DNA of 54,076 bases from an uncultured Pseudomonadota bacterium (lineage in GTDB: Bacteria > Pseudomonadota > Gammaproteobacteria > Methylococcales > Methylomonadaceae). Where the stretch lies: contig CAINHO010000034.1 of the NCBI GenBank assembly GCA_903848935.1, forward strand, positions 1 through 54,076, in the 5' to 3' direction. The notes under the pieces are model-generated. The model had not been told where the DNA came from, ran no database searches, and saw only the letters and a program-made list of their open reading frames with translations. Numbering within the stretch: the first letter of the stretch is position 1; each line of letters starts with the position of its first letter. The position numbers and the translations under genes were made by a program. This document shows positions 27,196-37,133 of this stretch, piece after piece.

Positions 27196-30100
27196 ATGCG
27201 TCTACTGCGATTTTTTGTTTTAGGATTATTACTAAGTTTCAGTTTGCCGCTTTTCGCAACGGCTGAGAATATCGCACCCGAAAAAATTAGTTTACAACTC
27301 AAATGGCTAAACTCGTTTCAGTTCGCCGGTTATTACGCCGCTAAAGCGAAAGGTTTTTACGCGGAAGAAAATTTAGAGGTGGAATTTCGTGAACGAAAAG
27401 TGGGTGTAAATAACATTCACCAAGTCATGAACGGTGAAAGCGAATACGGTGTTGCGGATACCGCTTTGTTAGTTGAACGTTTAAACGGTGTTCCCGTTGT
27501 GGTTTTAGCGTCTATTTTCCAACACAGTCCTTTGGTTTATGTATCACTTAAATCATCGGGTATTGTCAGCCCTTATGAAATGCGCGGCAAACGTATCATG
27601 GACGATGATTACGATAGAGCGTCATTGCAAGCGATGCTTTATGAATCAGGATTAACTCAAAAGGATTTTATTCATCTTCCCAATTCGGCAAACATTCAAG
27701 ATTTAATTCAAGGCAAAACAGATGTGGTTTCGGCGTATTTGACGGATGAACCCGACCATTATAAAAAACAAGGCGTTGAAGTTAACGTTATTGAGCCACG
27801 CAATTATGGTGTAGATTTTTTAGGCGACAATTTATTTACCACTCAACAAGAAATTAACACGCATCCAGAACGGGTTAAAAAGTTTATGCGTGCATCGCTT
27901 AAAGGTTGGGAATATGCAGTTAATCATCCTGACGAAATCGTCGAACTGATTTTCACACAATACAACACGCAGCCATTGACGCTCGACCATTTGAAATTCG
28001 AAGCCCGTGAAACCATCAAAATGATTGCGCCGCAAGGTATTCCAGTCGGACACAGTGACACTAAACGTTTTGAACGTATCGCCGCAACATACAAAGAATT
28101 GGGCTTAATCAAATCCACTGAAAATCTAAAAGGTTTTATTTACGGACAACAAAATACACCGCTGGTTATGACTGATGCCGAAATAGAATGGCTTAAAGTA
28201 CATCCTATTATTCGTGTGGGTATCGACCCACATTTCGCGCCCTACGAGTGGTTAAATGAAAAAAATAATTATGTCGGTTTAAGTGTCGATTATTTGCATC
28301 AAGTGGAAACGCTATTGGGTGTTAAATTTGAAATTGTAAAAACTAAATCGTTCTCCGAAACCATTCTCATGGCAGAACATGGTGAATTAGACATGATTAC
28401 CGATGTCAATAAAACACCACTCCGTGAAAAATATCTAAACTTCACAGAACCGTATATCAGTAACCCAATCATTATTGTCGATAACGGTATAAATAGTTTT
28501 ATTGGTGGTTTGACGCAACTTGCTGGTAAACGAATTGCGATTGAAAAAGGCTATTTCATTGGGGAATTGATTGCACATGATTATCCAAAAATCGAAATTA
28601 TTACGAGCGAAAATGAACAAGAGGCGTTACGGTTAGTCAGCAAAGGCGAAGCCGACGCTTATGTCGGCGATGCTGCCTCAGTAAATTATGAAATCCGCAA
28701 AAGTGGAATGCTCAATTTACGTTTCGCCGGTGAAACAGAATATCGCAGTAATCACCGCATGGGCGCACTTAAAACTCATCCCGAATTGATTAGTTTATTA
28801 GCGAAAGCTTTAAATGCGATTCCTGAAACCGAGAAAATGCAGATTCAAAATCGTTGGCTAAGTTTGAAAGTGGAAGCTAATTTGGATTGGAAACGTTTGG
28901 TAAAATACACGTTGCCATTATTTGTATTGATGTTGCTGGTGATTTATTGGAATTTTCGATTGCGGCGTGAAATTGCTCAACGTCAAAAACTTGAAACGGC
29001 ATTACAACACTCGATTCATTTGTTTAAATCAGTTCTCGATAACGTGCCGTTAATTCGCATTTTTTGGAAAGATTTAAACGGTCGTTATTTAGGCGGTAAT
29101 GCTAATTTCGTCAAAGATGCCGGGGTACATTCAATTAACGAACTCATTGGTAAAACCGATTACGAATTAGATTGGAAGATATGCGCCGACAGTTATCGTT
29201 TTGATGATTTGCGCGTGATTGCGAAGAATGAACCGAAGTTTCATTACGAAAAAACGTTGATACTATCAGACGGATGCAAAATTTTGTCGCGCACTTCAAA
29301 AGTGCCATTGCATGATGAAAAACAAAACGTCATTGGTATTTTAGGTATTTACGAAGATATTACGGAACTCAAAGCCCATTCGAAGCAACTTGAATATATT
29401 GCTCATCACGATATGCTGACAGGTTTACCAAATCGCTTATTGCTTGCCGACAGAATGCAACTGGCTTTGGCGCATACTCGCCGCGAACATTGTTTGATGG
29501 TAGTGGGTTATATCGATTTAGATAGTTTTAAAAGTGTGAACGATAAGATTGGACGCAAAGCCGGGGATTATTTGTTAATTGAAGTAGCAAAACGTATTAA
29601 AAATACGCTACACGAAGGCGATACGATTGCACGCTTGGGTGGTGATGAATTTGCCTTTTTATTGTTAGGGTTAACGTCAATGGAAGAATGCGAAATGATG
29701 TTACATCAAATACTCAAAAGCATTAGTTCACCGTTTCAAATAGAGCATCATCTTGTCTCTATTTCTGCAAGTATTGGCGTAACTATTTTCCCGAATGACA
29801 ACGCCGATGCCGATACGTTGTTGCGTCATGCCGATCAGGCAATGTATGAATCTAAACAAAACGGCAAAGATTATTTTAAAATTTACGACACCGCCATTGC
29901 ACAAGAATTTGAAATCAATCAAAGTGCGCTTGTTCGGATTGAAGAAGCGTTAAATCAAAATGAATTTGAGTTATTTTTTCAACCTAAAGTGGATATGCGT
30001 AAAGGGACAATTTTAGGCGCGGAAGCCTTAATTCGTTGGCAACATCCTGAACGTGGTTTGCTTATGCCAGGGGAATTTTTAGCGTTAATTGAACATCATG

Positions 30101-30705
30101 CACTCGCCATTCTTTTAGACAATTGGGTTATGAATTCTGCGTTAACACAAATGGCGAAGTGGCATAAACGCGGTTTAATGTGGACAATTAGCGCAAACTT
30201 ATCAGCGCGGTCTTTACAATCGAATGATTTTGTCGTGCGGCTACAGTGCCTGCTGGCAAAATATCCTAGCGTTCAACCCGAATTATTTGAATTAGAAATT
30301 TTAGAAACGGAAGCTTTAGATGATTTAACGCAAACATCGAAAGTTATGATTGCCTGCCAAAAATTAGGCGTTAAATTCGCGTTAGACGATTTCGGCACAG
30401 GCTATTCGTCGTTGAGTTATTTAAAACATTTGCCGGCGGATATTTTAAAAATAGATCAATCATTTGTGCGTGATATGTTGGATGATGCAGATGATTTAGC
30501 GATTGTCGAAGGCGTGATTGGTTTGGCGCATTCGTTTAAGCGTTATGTCATTGCTGAAGGCGTAGAATCAATCGAACACGGTGTGGCGTTATCGAAATTA
30601 AATTGTCATTGCGCCCAAGGTTATGCGATTGCTAAACCGATGCCAGCGAAAACTTTTGAAGCGTGGGCAAGCAATTGGCAAGCTCCCGAAGAATGGAAAA
30701 ACTGA
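27196..30705 (+). CDS. two-receptor PAS-GGDEF-EAL protein (c-di-GMP turnover)
   Basis: The protein has 1169 residues, starting at the ATG at 27196 where a signal peptide begins (MRLLRFFVLGLLLSFSLPLF); the frame extends upstream from a TTG at 27091 but lacks support. Periplasmic part: an NMT1/THI5-like binding domain (about 22-310) and a family-3 solute-binding domain (about 330-555, VGIDPHFAPYEWLNEKNNYVG). A TM lies near 570-590. The cytoplasmic part has a PAS domain (about 610-730), a GGDEF domain with intact GGDEF near 815, and an EAL domain with EAL near 941, DDFGTGYSSLSYLK and KIDQSFV. The inhibitory RxxD site before GGDEF reads HEGD, so product inhibition is probably lost. All residues needed for both synthesis and breakdown of c-di-GMP appear present. 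It is likely a sensor for a pyrimidine- or amino-acid-like solute. Confidence 0.92.
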   Translation: MRLLRFFVLGLLLSFSLPLFATAENIAPEKISLQLKWLNSFQFAGYYAAKAKGFYAEENLEVEFRERKVGVNNIHQVMNGESEYGVADTALLVERLNGVPVVVLASIFQHSPLVYVSLKSSGIVSPYEMRGKRIMDDDYDRASLQAMLYESGLTQKDFIHLPNSANIQDLIQGKTDVVSAYLTDEPDHYKKQGVEVNVIEPRNYGVDFLGDNLFTTQQEINTHPERVKKFMRASLKGWEYAVNHPDEIVELIFTQYNTQPLTLDHLKFEARETIKMIAPQGIPVGHSDTKRFERIAATYKELGLIKSTENLKGFIYGQQNTPLVMTDAEIEWLKVHPIIRVGIDPHFAPYEWLNEKNNYVGLSVDYLHQVETLLGVKFEIVKTKSFSETILMAEHGELDMITDVNKTPLREKYLNFTEPYISNPIIIVDNGINSFIGGLTQLAGKRIAIEKGYFIGELIAHDYPKIEIITSENEQEALRLVSKGEADAYVGDAASVNYEIRKSGMLNLRFAGETEYRSNHRMGALKTHPELISLLAKALNAIPETEKMQIQNRWLSLKVEANLDWKRLVKYTLPLFVLMLLVIYWNFRLRREIAQRQKLETALQHSIHLFKSVLDNVPLIRIFWKDLNGRYLGGNANFVKDAGVHSINELIGKTDYELDWKICADSYRFDDLRVIAKNEPKFHYEKTLILSDGCKILSRTSKVPLHDEKQNVIGILGIYEDITELKAHSKQLEYIAHHDMLTGLPNRLLLADRMQLALAHTRREHCLMVVGYIDLDSFKSVNDKIGRKAGDYLLIEVAKRIKNTLHEGDTIARLGGDEFAFLLLGLTSMEECEMMLHQILKSISSPFQIEHHLVSISASIGVTIFPNDNADADTLLRHADQAMYESKQNGKDYFKIYDTAIAQEFEINQSALVRIEEALNQNEFELFFQPKVDMRKGTILGAEALIRWQHPERGLLMPGEFLALIEHHALAILLDNWVMNSALTQMAKWHKRGLMWTISANLSARSLQSNDFVVRLQCLLAKYPSVQPELFELEILETEALDDLTQTSKVMIACQKLGVKFALDDFGTGYSSLSYLKHLPADILKIDQSFVRDMLDDADDLAIVEGVIGLAHSFKRYVIAEGVESIEHGVALSKLNCHCAQGYAIAKPMPAKTFEAWASNWQAPEEWKN

Positions 30706-30739
30706 GTTAACTTTTATCACACTATTTTGAGAATCATCC

Positions 30740-31360
30740 ATGAAACATTATCACTACCCAGAAGCCTTTTACCATCTCGCAGACGCACTCATTTCAGCGG
30801 GCGAGTTTATTGATAGTAAAGGTTGGGTTCCCGCAACGAGTGGCAATTTTTCTGCGCGATTATCTGACGGCACGATTGCGATTACGGTTTCCGGCAAACA
30901 CAAAGGGCATTTGCAACACGGTGACATCATGCTCATTGATGCCCAAGGTAATTCGCTCGACGGCAAAGTGTCGTCCGCAGAAACCTTGTTGCACGTTCAA
31001 ATTTATCAGCGTTTTCCAGATGTTCATGCAGTTTTACATCCGCATTCGTTGAACAGTACGTTGATTTCACGGCAGCACAAACGCAAAGTCACGCTGAAAA
31101 ATTACGAATTACTCAAAGCCTTTAGCGGCATTAGTACGCACGAAAGTCGTGTCGTTGTTCCGATTTTCGCCAACGACCAAAACATTGCGCGATTAGCTGA
31201 ACACGTTGAAAGTTATATGGACGATAACGAGGAAATTTATGCGTATTTGCTTGCCGGTCATGGTTTATATACATGGGGCGGTTCGGTGATGGAAGCCTTG
31301 CGTTATTTAGAAGCCTTAGATTTTTTATTTGCTTGTGAATTAAATGAACAACAGGATTAA
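30740..31360 (+). CDS. mtnB: methylthioribulose-1-phosphate dehydratase
   Basis: Class II aldolase-fold enzyme that dehydrates methylthioribulose 1-phosphate in the methionine salvage pathway. The 206 residues include WVPATSGNFSARL, the zinc-binding His pair in AVLHPHSLNST and the third His in LAGHGLYTWG. A weak Shine-Dalgarno sequence (GAGAA) precedes the ATG. mtnD follows after 6 bases and mtnC overlaps mtnD, making an mtnB-mtnD-mtnC operon. The upstream enzymes (phosphorylase, isomerase) are not in this window. Confidence 0.95.
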   Translation: MKHYHYPEAFYHLADALISAGEFIDSKGWVPATSGNFSARLSDGTIAITVSGKHKGHLQHGDIMLIDAQGNSLDGKVSSAETLLHVQIYQRFPDVHAVLHPHSLNSTLISRQHKRKVTLKNYELLKAFSGISTHESRVVVPIFANDQNIARLAEHVESYMDDNEEIYAYLLAGHGLYTWGGSVMEALRYLEALDFLFACELNEQQD

Positions 31361-31366
31361 AAACAA

Positions 31367-31930
31367 ATGAGTATATTGACGATTTATGCTGAAAATACGC
31401 CTGAACAGGGCGACCGTTTTACGGATTTTGATAGTATCGAAACGAAATTAAAACCGATTGGCATACAGTTTGAACGCTGGACAGCGACGCAAGTTTTAAA
31501 TAATGAAGCTAGCAATGACGATGTTTTGAATGCTTACGCTGATTCGATTGAACGTTTAAAACAACAATACGGATTTCAATCAGCAGATGTAATTAAATTA
31601 GATTCAACGCATCCCGACAAAGTGGTAATGCGCCAAAAATTTCTCGCCGAACACACACACAGCGAATTTGAAGTACGCTTTTTTGTCGAAGGACGCGGCT
31701 TGTTTTATCTACACGTCGGTGAAAAAGTTTATGGTCTTTTATGTGAACAAGGCGATTTAATCAGCGTTCCAGCAAATGTCACACATTGGTTTGATATGGG
31801 TGAAAATCCGCATTTAGCCTGCATTCGTTTATTCACCAATCCTGATGGTTGGGTGGCAAATTTTACCGATAGCGACATTTCAAAATCCTTTCCGACCTTA
31901 GACGAATTACAAGGAGAATTGGCGGCATGA
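31367..31930 (+). CDS. mtnD: acireductone dioxygenase
   Basis: Cupin metalloenzyme that oxidises the acireductone intermediate of methionine salvage. With Fe it yields the keto-acid precursor of methionine and formate; with Ni it gives the off-pathway products. The 187 residues contain the metal ligands HTHSEFEVRFFVEG (His, His, Glu) and the fourth His in PANVTHWFDMG. Its last codon overlaps the mtnC start (ATGA). Length and motifs are normal. Confidence 0.96.
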   Translation: MSILTIYAENTPEQGDRFTDFDSIETKLKPIGIQFERWTATQVLNNEASNDDVLNAYADSIERLKQQYGFQSADVIKLDSTHPDKVVMRQKFLAEHTHSEFEVRFFVEGRGLFYLHVGEKVYGLLCEQGDLISVPANVTHWFDMGENPHLACIRLFTNPDGWVANFTDSDISKSFPTLDELQGELAA

Positions 31931-32616
31931 TTAGGGCAATTATTACCGATATTGAAGGCACCACGTCATCGTTATCGTTTGTGAAAGACTGTTTATTTCC
32001 CTACGCTCGCGCTCACATTAGTGAATTTCTGCGTGAAAATGTGACGAATGAAATCGTGCAAAAATTGCTTGCCGACGTAAATGTTGAAGTTGGCGTGGAA
32101 TTAGAGTTAGAGCAAGCGATAACACAGTTGATTCAATGGATAGACGACGACCAAAAAATCACGCCATTAAAATCATTGCAAGGGCTGATTTGGAAAGTCG
32201 GTTACGAGCGCGGTGAATTGATTGGACATTTATACGCTGATGCCATTCGTAATTTGCAAGATTGGAAGGCACAGGGTTTTGATTTGTATGTTTATTCTTC
32301 TGGCTCGGTATACGCGCAAAAATTGTTGTTCGCGCATACCGAAGTGGGCGATTTAACGTCATTGTTTTCAGGATATTTCGACACGCATATTGGCAATAAA
32401 CAAGACAGCAGTTCGTATGAAAATATCGTCGCACACATTGGTTTGCCGGCGGAACAACTGTTGTTTTTGTCAGACATTGAAGGCGAATTAGATGCGGCAC
32501 AAACCGCCGGTTTACAGACGATTTGGCTGATTCGTGATGATATGCCACAAACAGAAGCGTCACATTGGCAAGTGCGTGATTTTGACGCGATTGAATTAGG
32601 GAGCGATTCACAATGA
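31927..32616 (+). CDS. mtnC: enolase-phosphatase E1
   Basis: HAD-superfamily enzyme that enolises and dephosphorylates 2,3-diketo-5-methylthiopentyl-1-phosphate to acireductone, feeding mtnD. The 229 residues start IRAIITDIEGTTSSLSFVKD (nucleophile Asp in DIEGTT), with YVYSSGSVYAQKLLF as motif II and FLSDIEGELDAAQTAG as motif III. It overlaps mtnD by four bases upstream and the DUF2058 gene by four bases downstream, so four genes are tightly coupled. Confidence 0.95.
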   Translation: MIRAIITDIEGTTSSLSFVKDCLFPYARAHISEFLRENVTNEIVQKLLADVNVEVGVELELEQAITQLIQWIDDDQKITPLKSLQGLIWKVGYERGELIGHLYADAIRNLQDWKAQGFDLYVYSSGSVYAQKLLFAHTEVGDLTSLFSGYFDTHIGNKQDSSSYENIVAHIGLPAEQLLFLSDIEGELDAAQTAGLQTIWLIRDDMPQTEASHWQVRDFDAIELGSDSQ

Positions 32617-33164
32617 GCAAGCCCTTGTCTTTGCAAGAGCAATTACTCAAATCGGGATTGGTGAGTAGCTCGAAAGCAAAAAGCATTAAAACTGAAAAAC
32701 ATAAACAAGTTCAACAGCAACGCCATCATAAAATTGAAGTTATCGATGAAGCGAAGCAGCTCGTGCAACAAACGCAAGCCGAAAAGGTTGAACGCGATAA
32801 ATTACTCAATCAACAGCAACAAGCGCAAGTCATACAAAAAGAATTGCAGGCGCAAATTAAGCAAATGATTGAGCAAAATCAGGTGCCAATTGACACGCGA
32901 CACGCTGAAATCGCTTACCATTTCACCGACGCACCGAAAGTCAAAACACTTTATGTCACCGAAGCGTTGCGCGACCAATTAGCGAAAGGCAAATTGGCGA
33001 TTGTGAAAGCTGAAAACGGTTACGCGCTGGTCAGTAGTGAAATTGCCCAAAAAATTAAAGAACGTGACGACAAACGGGTGTTAGCGTGGAACGAACCCAA
33101 AACAGAAATCGTCGTGGACGATCCTTATGCAGCATTTGAAATCCCTGATGATTTGATGTGGTAA
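32613..33164 (+). CDS. DUF2058 family protein (YaiL-like)
   Basis: This 183-residue protein begins SKPLSLQEQLLKSGLVSSSKAK, the family start, and has a Lys/Gln-rich coiled coil to about residue 85. The C-terminal domain includes YHFTDAPKVKTLYVTEALRDQL and a final DDPYAAFEIPDDLMW. DUF2058/YaiL is a gammaproteobacterial family of nucleoprotein-like or RNA-associated proteins without a firm function. Its four-base overlap with mtnC is unusual context and probably reflects coexpression rather than a role in methionine salvage. Confidence 0.88.
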   Translation: MSKPLSLQEQLLKSGLVSSSKAKSIKTEKHKQVQQQRHHKIEVIDEAKQLVQQTQAEKVERDKLLNQQQQAQVIQKELQAQIKQMIEQNQVPIDTRHAEIAYHFTDAPKVKTLYVTEALRDQLAKGKLAIVKAENGYALVSSEIAQKIKERDDKRVLAWNEPKTEIVVDDPYAAFEIPDDLMW

Positions 33165-33214
33165 TTTAAAATTATCAACAAAATTCCTTTTTATTAACTT
33201 TACTTAAAACTTAA

Positions 33215-34780
33215 ATGAACAAAAAAATCTCTCGCGCTTTGGTGAGCGTATCTGACAAAACTGGCATCGTTGAATTTTGCCGGATGTTAAATCAGCTCGG
33301 TATCGAAATTTTATCGACTGGCGGCACGTTTAAAACCTTAACCGAAAATAATATCGCGGCAATCGAAGTGTCGGATTACACCAGTTTTCCCGAAATGATG
33401 GATGGGCGTGTTAAAACGCTACACCCAAAAATTCACGGCGGAATTTTAGCGCGGCGCGGCATTGATGATGCGGTGATGGTAGCAAACGATATTCGCGCCA
33501 TTGACATGGTCGTGGTGAATTTGTATCCGTTTGAAGCCACGATTGCGAAACCCGATTGTGATTTTGAAACCGCGATTGAAAACATCGACATCGGTGGCCC
33601 AACGATGATTCGGGCGGCGGCGAAAAATCATGCTGACGTAGCGATTATCGTGAATCCAGCCGATTATGCTGAAATTTTGGTTGAACTAAATGAAAACCAA
33701 GCTGCATTATCGAGCGCAACTCGTTTCAGTTTAGCGTTAAAAAGTTTTGAACACACGGCGCGTTACGACACGGCAATTGCAACGTATTTGAGCGGATTAA
33801 CTAACGTTCCATTTCCAGAAACGTTGAACCTGCAATTCTACCAACAACAAACTCTGCGTTACGGCGAAAATCCACATCAAAATGCGGCGTTTTACGTTGA
33901 AAAAAATCCTGCGTCCGGCACAATTGCCAGTGCGACACAATTGCAAGGCAAAGAATTATCTTATAACAATATTGCCGATGCTGATGCGGCATTGGAATGC
34001 GTCAAAGCCTTCACCGAACAGCCAACGTGTGTGATTGTAAAACACGCTAATCCATGTGGTGTGGCACAAGCGGACAATCTTTTTACCGCTTACGATTTAG
34101 CTTACGCGACAGATCCGACTTCGGCATTTGGCGGCATTATTGCGTTTAATCGCGAACTCGACGAAAAAACAGCGGCAGAAATCGTCGCGCGACAATTTGT
34201 GGAAGTGATTCTTGCACCAAGTGTCAGCGAAGCCGCGCAGCAAGTATTAGCAACGAAACAAAATGTACGGGTTTTAGCGGTGGGCGAGTGGTCAAATCAA
34301 ACGAATACACCCACCGAATTTGATTATAAACGGGTGGCAGGTGGTTTACTCGTTCAAGATAAAGACACTGGAATTGTATTGCCAGACGACATGAAAGTTG
34401 TCACGAAACGCACCCCGACGGAACAAGAATGGGCGGATTTATTATTTGCGTGGAAAGTTGCAAAATTCGTGAAATCGAATGCGATTGTATATTGTAAAAA
34501 TGGGCAACTAATCGGTGTGGGTGCGGGACAAATGAGCCGTATTTATTCTGCAAAAATCGCCGGAATTAAAGCACATGACGCTGGATTTAGCGTGCCGAAT
34601 TCTGTCATGGCTTCCGATGCGTTTTTCCCGTTCCGCGACGGCATCGATGCGGCGGCTGAAGCAGGTATTACGGCTGTGATTCAACCTGGCGGTTCGATGC
34701 GTGATCAGGAAGTGATTGATGCGGCAGACGAATATCGGATTGCGATGTTGTTCACCGGAATGCGTCATTTCCGTCACTAA
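33215..34780 (+). CDS. purH: bifunctional AICAR transformylase/IMP cyclohydrolase
   Basis: Catalyses the last two steps of IMP synthesis: formylation of AICAR by 10-formyl-THF, then ring closure. The 521 residues have an N-terminal MGS-like cyclohydrolase domain ([45 protein letters not shown]). The transformylase domain contains [24 protein letters not shown] (catalytic Lys-His) and [14 protein letters not shown]. purD follows after 12 bases with a good ribosome binding site, the common purHD operon. Confidence 0.98.
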   Translation: MNKKISRALVSVSDKTGIVEFCRMLNQLGIEILSTGGTFKTLTENNIAAIEVSDYTSFPEMMDGRVKTLHPKIHGGILARRGIDDAVMVANDIRAIDMVVVNLYPFEATIAKPDCDFETAIENIDIGGPTMIRAAAKNHADVAIIVNPADYAEILVELNENQAALSSATRFSLALKSFEHTARYDTAIATYLSGLTNVPFPETLNLQFYQQQTLRYGENPHQNAAFYVEKNPASGTIASATQLQGKELSYNNIADADAALECVKAFTEQPTCVIVKHANPCGVAQADNLFTAYDLAYATDPTSAFGGIIAFNRELDEKTAAEIVARQFVEVILAPSVSEAAQQVLATKQNVRVLAVGEWSNQTNTPTEFDYKRVAGGLLVQDKDTGIVLPDDMKVVTKRTPTEQEWADLLFAWKVAKFVKSNAIVYCKNGQLIGVGAGQMSRIYSAKIAGIKAHDAGFSVPNSVMASDAFFPFRDGIDAAAEAGITAVIQPGGSMRDQEVIDAADEYRIAMLFTGMRHFRH

Positions 34781-34792
34781 CCAGGAGAATTT

Positions 34793-36067
34793 ATGAATGT
34801 TTTAATTATTGGAAGCGGCGGACGCGAACACGCTTTAGCATGGAAAGTTAAACAATCGCCCAAAGTTAGCCGTGTTTTTGTGGCACCTGGAAATGCTGGT
34901 ACAGCGTTAGAATTGGGCATTGAGAATGTCGAAATCGCGGTCGATAACCTCGATGCGTTACAAACTTTCGCTCAACAAAACACGATTGAATTGACTATCG
35001 TCGGCCCCGAAGTTCCTTTGACGTTAGGCGTTGTTGATCAATTTCAAGCGGCAGGTTTAGCGTGTTTTGGCGCATCGGCGTACACCGCACAATTAGAAGG
35101 TTCAAAATCGTTCTGCAAAGATTTCATGATTCGCTACGGTATTCCAACTGCGGCTTATGAAAGTTTTACTGATGCGAATGCGGCGATTGCGTACATTGAA
35201 AAACACGGCGCACCCATTGTCGTAAAAGCCGATGGTTTAGCGGCGGGCAAAGGTGTAATTGTCGCGCAAACCGAAGCCGAAGCGATTGCCGCTGTGAATG
35301 ATATGTTGGCGGGAAATGCTTTTGGTGAAGCTGGTCATCGGGTGGTTATTGAAGAATTTTTAGACGGTGAAGAAGCGAGTTTTATTGTGATTTCAGATGG
35401 TAAAACTGCCTTGCCAATGGCAACGTCACAAGACCATAAAGCGCTTCAAAATGGTGATAAAGGTGTGAATACTGGCGGCATGGGTGCTTATTCACCCGCG
35501 CCGATTGTTACGCCAGAAATTCACGCAAAAGTCATGCGTGACGTGATTGAACCGACCTTAAAAGGTATGGCGAGCGAAGGGCATCCGTATTCGGGTTTTT
35601 TGTATGCAGGGTTGATGATTTCACCGAATGGCGACATTAAAGTGTTGGAATATAATTGTCGTTTTGGTGATCCTGAAACGCAACCGATTATGATGCGTTT
35701 AAAAAGTGATTTTGTTGAACTTTGCCAAGCCGCATTAGCGGGTGAACTCGACAAAACAACAACTGAATGGGACGAACGTCCTGCGCTAGGTGTGGTTTTA
35801 GCGGCGGGCGGCTATCCCGATGCTTACGCGAAAGGACAAATTATTTCGGGTTTACCGACCGACGAAAGCGCTGATTGCAAAGTTTTTCATGCGGGAACGG
35901 CACAGATTGCGGATGATGTCGTGACGAATGGCGGTCGGGTTTTATGCGCGTGTGCGTTAGGCGATTCGATTTTAGACGCTCAAACTAAAGCCTACGAACT
36001 TACGAATAAAATCAGTTGGAATGGTGTTTATTACCGCACCGATATTGGCTTTAAGGCGATTCGTTAA
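34793..36067 (+). CDS. purD: phosphoribosylamine-glycine ligase (GAR synthetase)
   Basis: ATP-grasp enzyme joining glycine to phosphoribosylamine, step two of purine synthesis. The 424 residues begin MNVLIIGSGGREHALAWK, followed by the ATP-grasp lysine loop VVKADGLAAGKGV, EEFLDGEEASF, and the active-site segment MGAYSPAPIVT with EYNCRFGDPETQ. Shine-Dalgarno GGAG lies 6 bases upstream. A strong terminator follows, so purH-purD forms a complete transcript. Confidence 0.98.
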   Translation: MNVLIIGSGGREHALAWKVKQSPKVSRVFVAPGNAGTALELGIENVEIAVDNLDALQTFAQQNTIELTIVGPEVPLTLGVVDQFQAAGLACFGASAYTAQLEGSKSFCKDFMIRYGIPTAAYESFTDANAAIAYIEKHGAPIVVKADGLAAGKGVIVAQTEAEAIAAVNDMLAGNAFGEAGHRVVIEEFLDGEEASFIVISDGKTALPMATSQDHKALQNGDKGVNTGGMGAYSPAPIVTPEIHAKVMRDVIEPTLKGMASEGHPYSGFLYAGLMISPNGDIKVLEYNCRFGDPETQPIMMRLKSDFVELCQAALAGELDKTTTEWDERPALGVVLAAGGYPDAYAKGQIISGLPTDESADCKVFHAGTAQIADDVVTNGGRVLCACALGDSILDAQTKAYELTNKISWNGVYYRTDIGFKAIR

Positions 36068-36070
36068 AAT

Positions 36071-36101
36071 CAAAAAGGGCTTCTTATTGAAGCCCTTTTT
36101 T
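36071..36101 (+). terminator. rho-independent terminator of purHD
   Basis: AAAAAGGGCTTC/GAAGCCCTTTTT stem with a TTATT loop and a T-tract. The matching A-tract lets it also serve the convergent nagZ. Confidence 0.9.
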
Positions 36102-36117
36102 TGTAAGATTCTTAAAT

Positions 36118-37131
36118 TTAGGCGTAACGTTTGGTGAAATCTTGAACCGAAAATGCCGCTTGTTGCCACATTTTACTGGCTTGTAATTGTTCACGATTCA
36201 CTGTGAATTTTCCGCGCATCTTTTGTAAACGTCGTTCACGCTCAGGATTATTTTCAATCGGTAAAAAATCCAAAACTTCGATGGCAGCCGTCGTATTATT
36301 ACAAACCAAAACCATATCGCAACCTGCTTGTAACGCGACTTTGGCGCGTTGTGAAAAATCGCCCACACTCGCCGCGCCTTCCATGCTCAAATCGTCGCTA
36401 AACACTACGCCATCAAAACCTAATTCATCGCGCAGAATGGCTTGAATCCAAAACTCCGAAAATCCTGCGGGTTGCGCGTCAATCTGTGAATAAAGAACGT
36501 GAGCCGGCATGATACCTTCCAAACCTTCGGCAATGAGTTGGCGAAACGGTTGTAAATCATTGTGGCGAAGTATATTTAAATCACGCTCGTCAATCGGCAA
36601 AGTTAAATGCGAATCCAACGCCACCGCGCCATGACCTGGAAAATGTTTGCCGGTTGCTGCCATGCCAGCACGCGCCATACCGTGTCGAAATTCACTCGCC
36701 AATTGGGTGACGATTTCAGCTTTTTGCGAAAAGGCTCGATTGCCAATAATCGTACTCACGCCACAATCTACATCTAAAACCGGGGCGAAACTAAAATCTA
36801 CGCCAACAGCGAGTAATTCTGCTGCCATTAACCAACCGGCAACTTCGGCGAGTTCGGGTTCATTTTCGTACAATGCCGCTGGCGGTAGGCGTGTGAAACC
36901 GTTTTGAAAACGTTGAACACGTCCACCTTCTTGATCAACGGCGATAAGTATTTCACCATTTCGCGCCGCTCGAATACTTTGGATTAAATTGACGATTTGT
37001 TCTGGACTTTCGTAATTTCGCGAAAATAAAATCACCGCGCCGACGTTGGGATGATTAAGAATTTCGCGTTCAGAATCTGCAAGCGTGGTGCCGACAATGT
37101 CGAGCATCACCGCGCCAAAATATTGAGTCAT
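36118..37131 (-). CDS. nagZ: beta-N-acetylhexosaminidase NagZ
   Basis: GH3 cytoplasmic enzyme that removes N-acetylglucosamine from anhydromuropeptides during peptidoglycan recycling. The family signature KHFPGHG is present (His acts as acid/base), as is the nucleophile Asp in FSDDLSMEGA. MTQYFGAVMLDIVGTTL matches the family start, so the ATG at 37131 is used rather than a longer frame from 37149. The 337-residue length is normal. It begins 2 bases after the hpt stop, so the two are coupled. Confidence 0.95.
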   Translation of the reverse strand: MTQYFGAVMLDIVGTTLADSEREILNHPNVGAVILFSRNYESPEQIVNLIQSIRAARNGEILIAVDQEGGRVQRFQNGFTRLPPAALYENEPELAEVAGWLMAAELLAVGVDFSFAPVLDVDCGVSTIIGNRAFSQKAEIVTQLASEFRHGMARAGMAATGKHFPGHGAVALDSHLTLPIDERDLNILRHNDLQPFRQLIAEGLEGIMPAHVLYSQIDAQPAGFSEFWIQAILRDELGFDGVVFSDDLSMEGAASVGDFSQRAKVALQAGCDMVLVCNNTTAAIEVLDFLPIENNPERERRLQKMRGKFTVNREQLQASKMWQQAAFSVQDFTKRYA

Positions 37132-37133
37132 TT

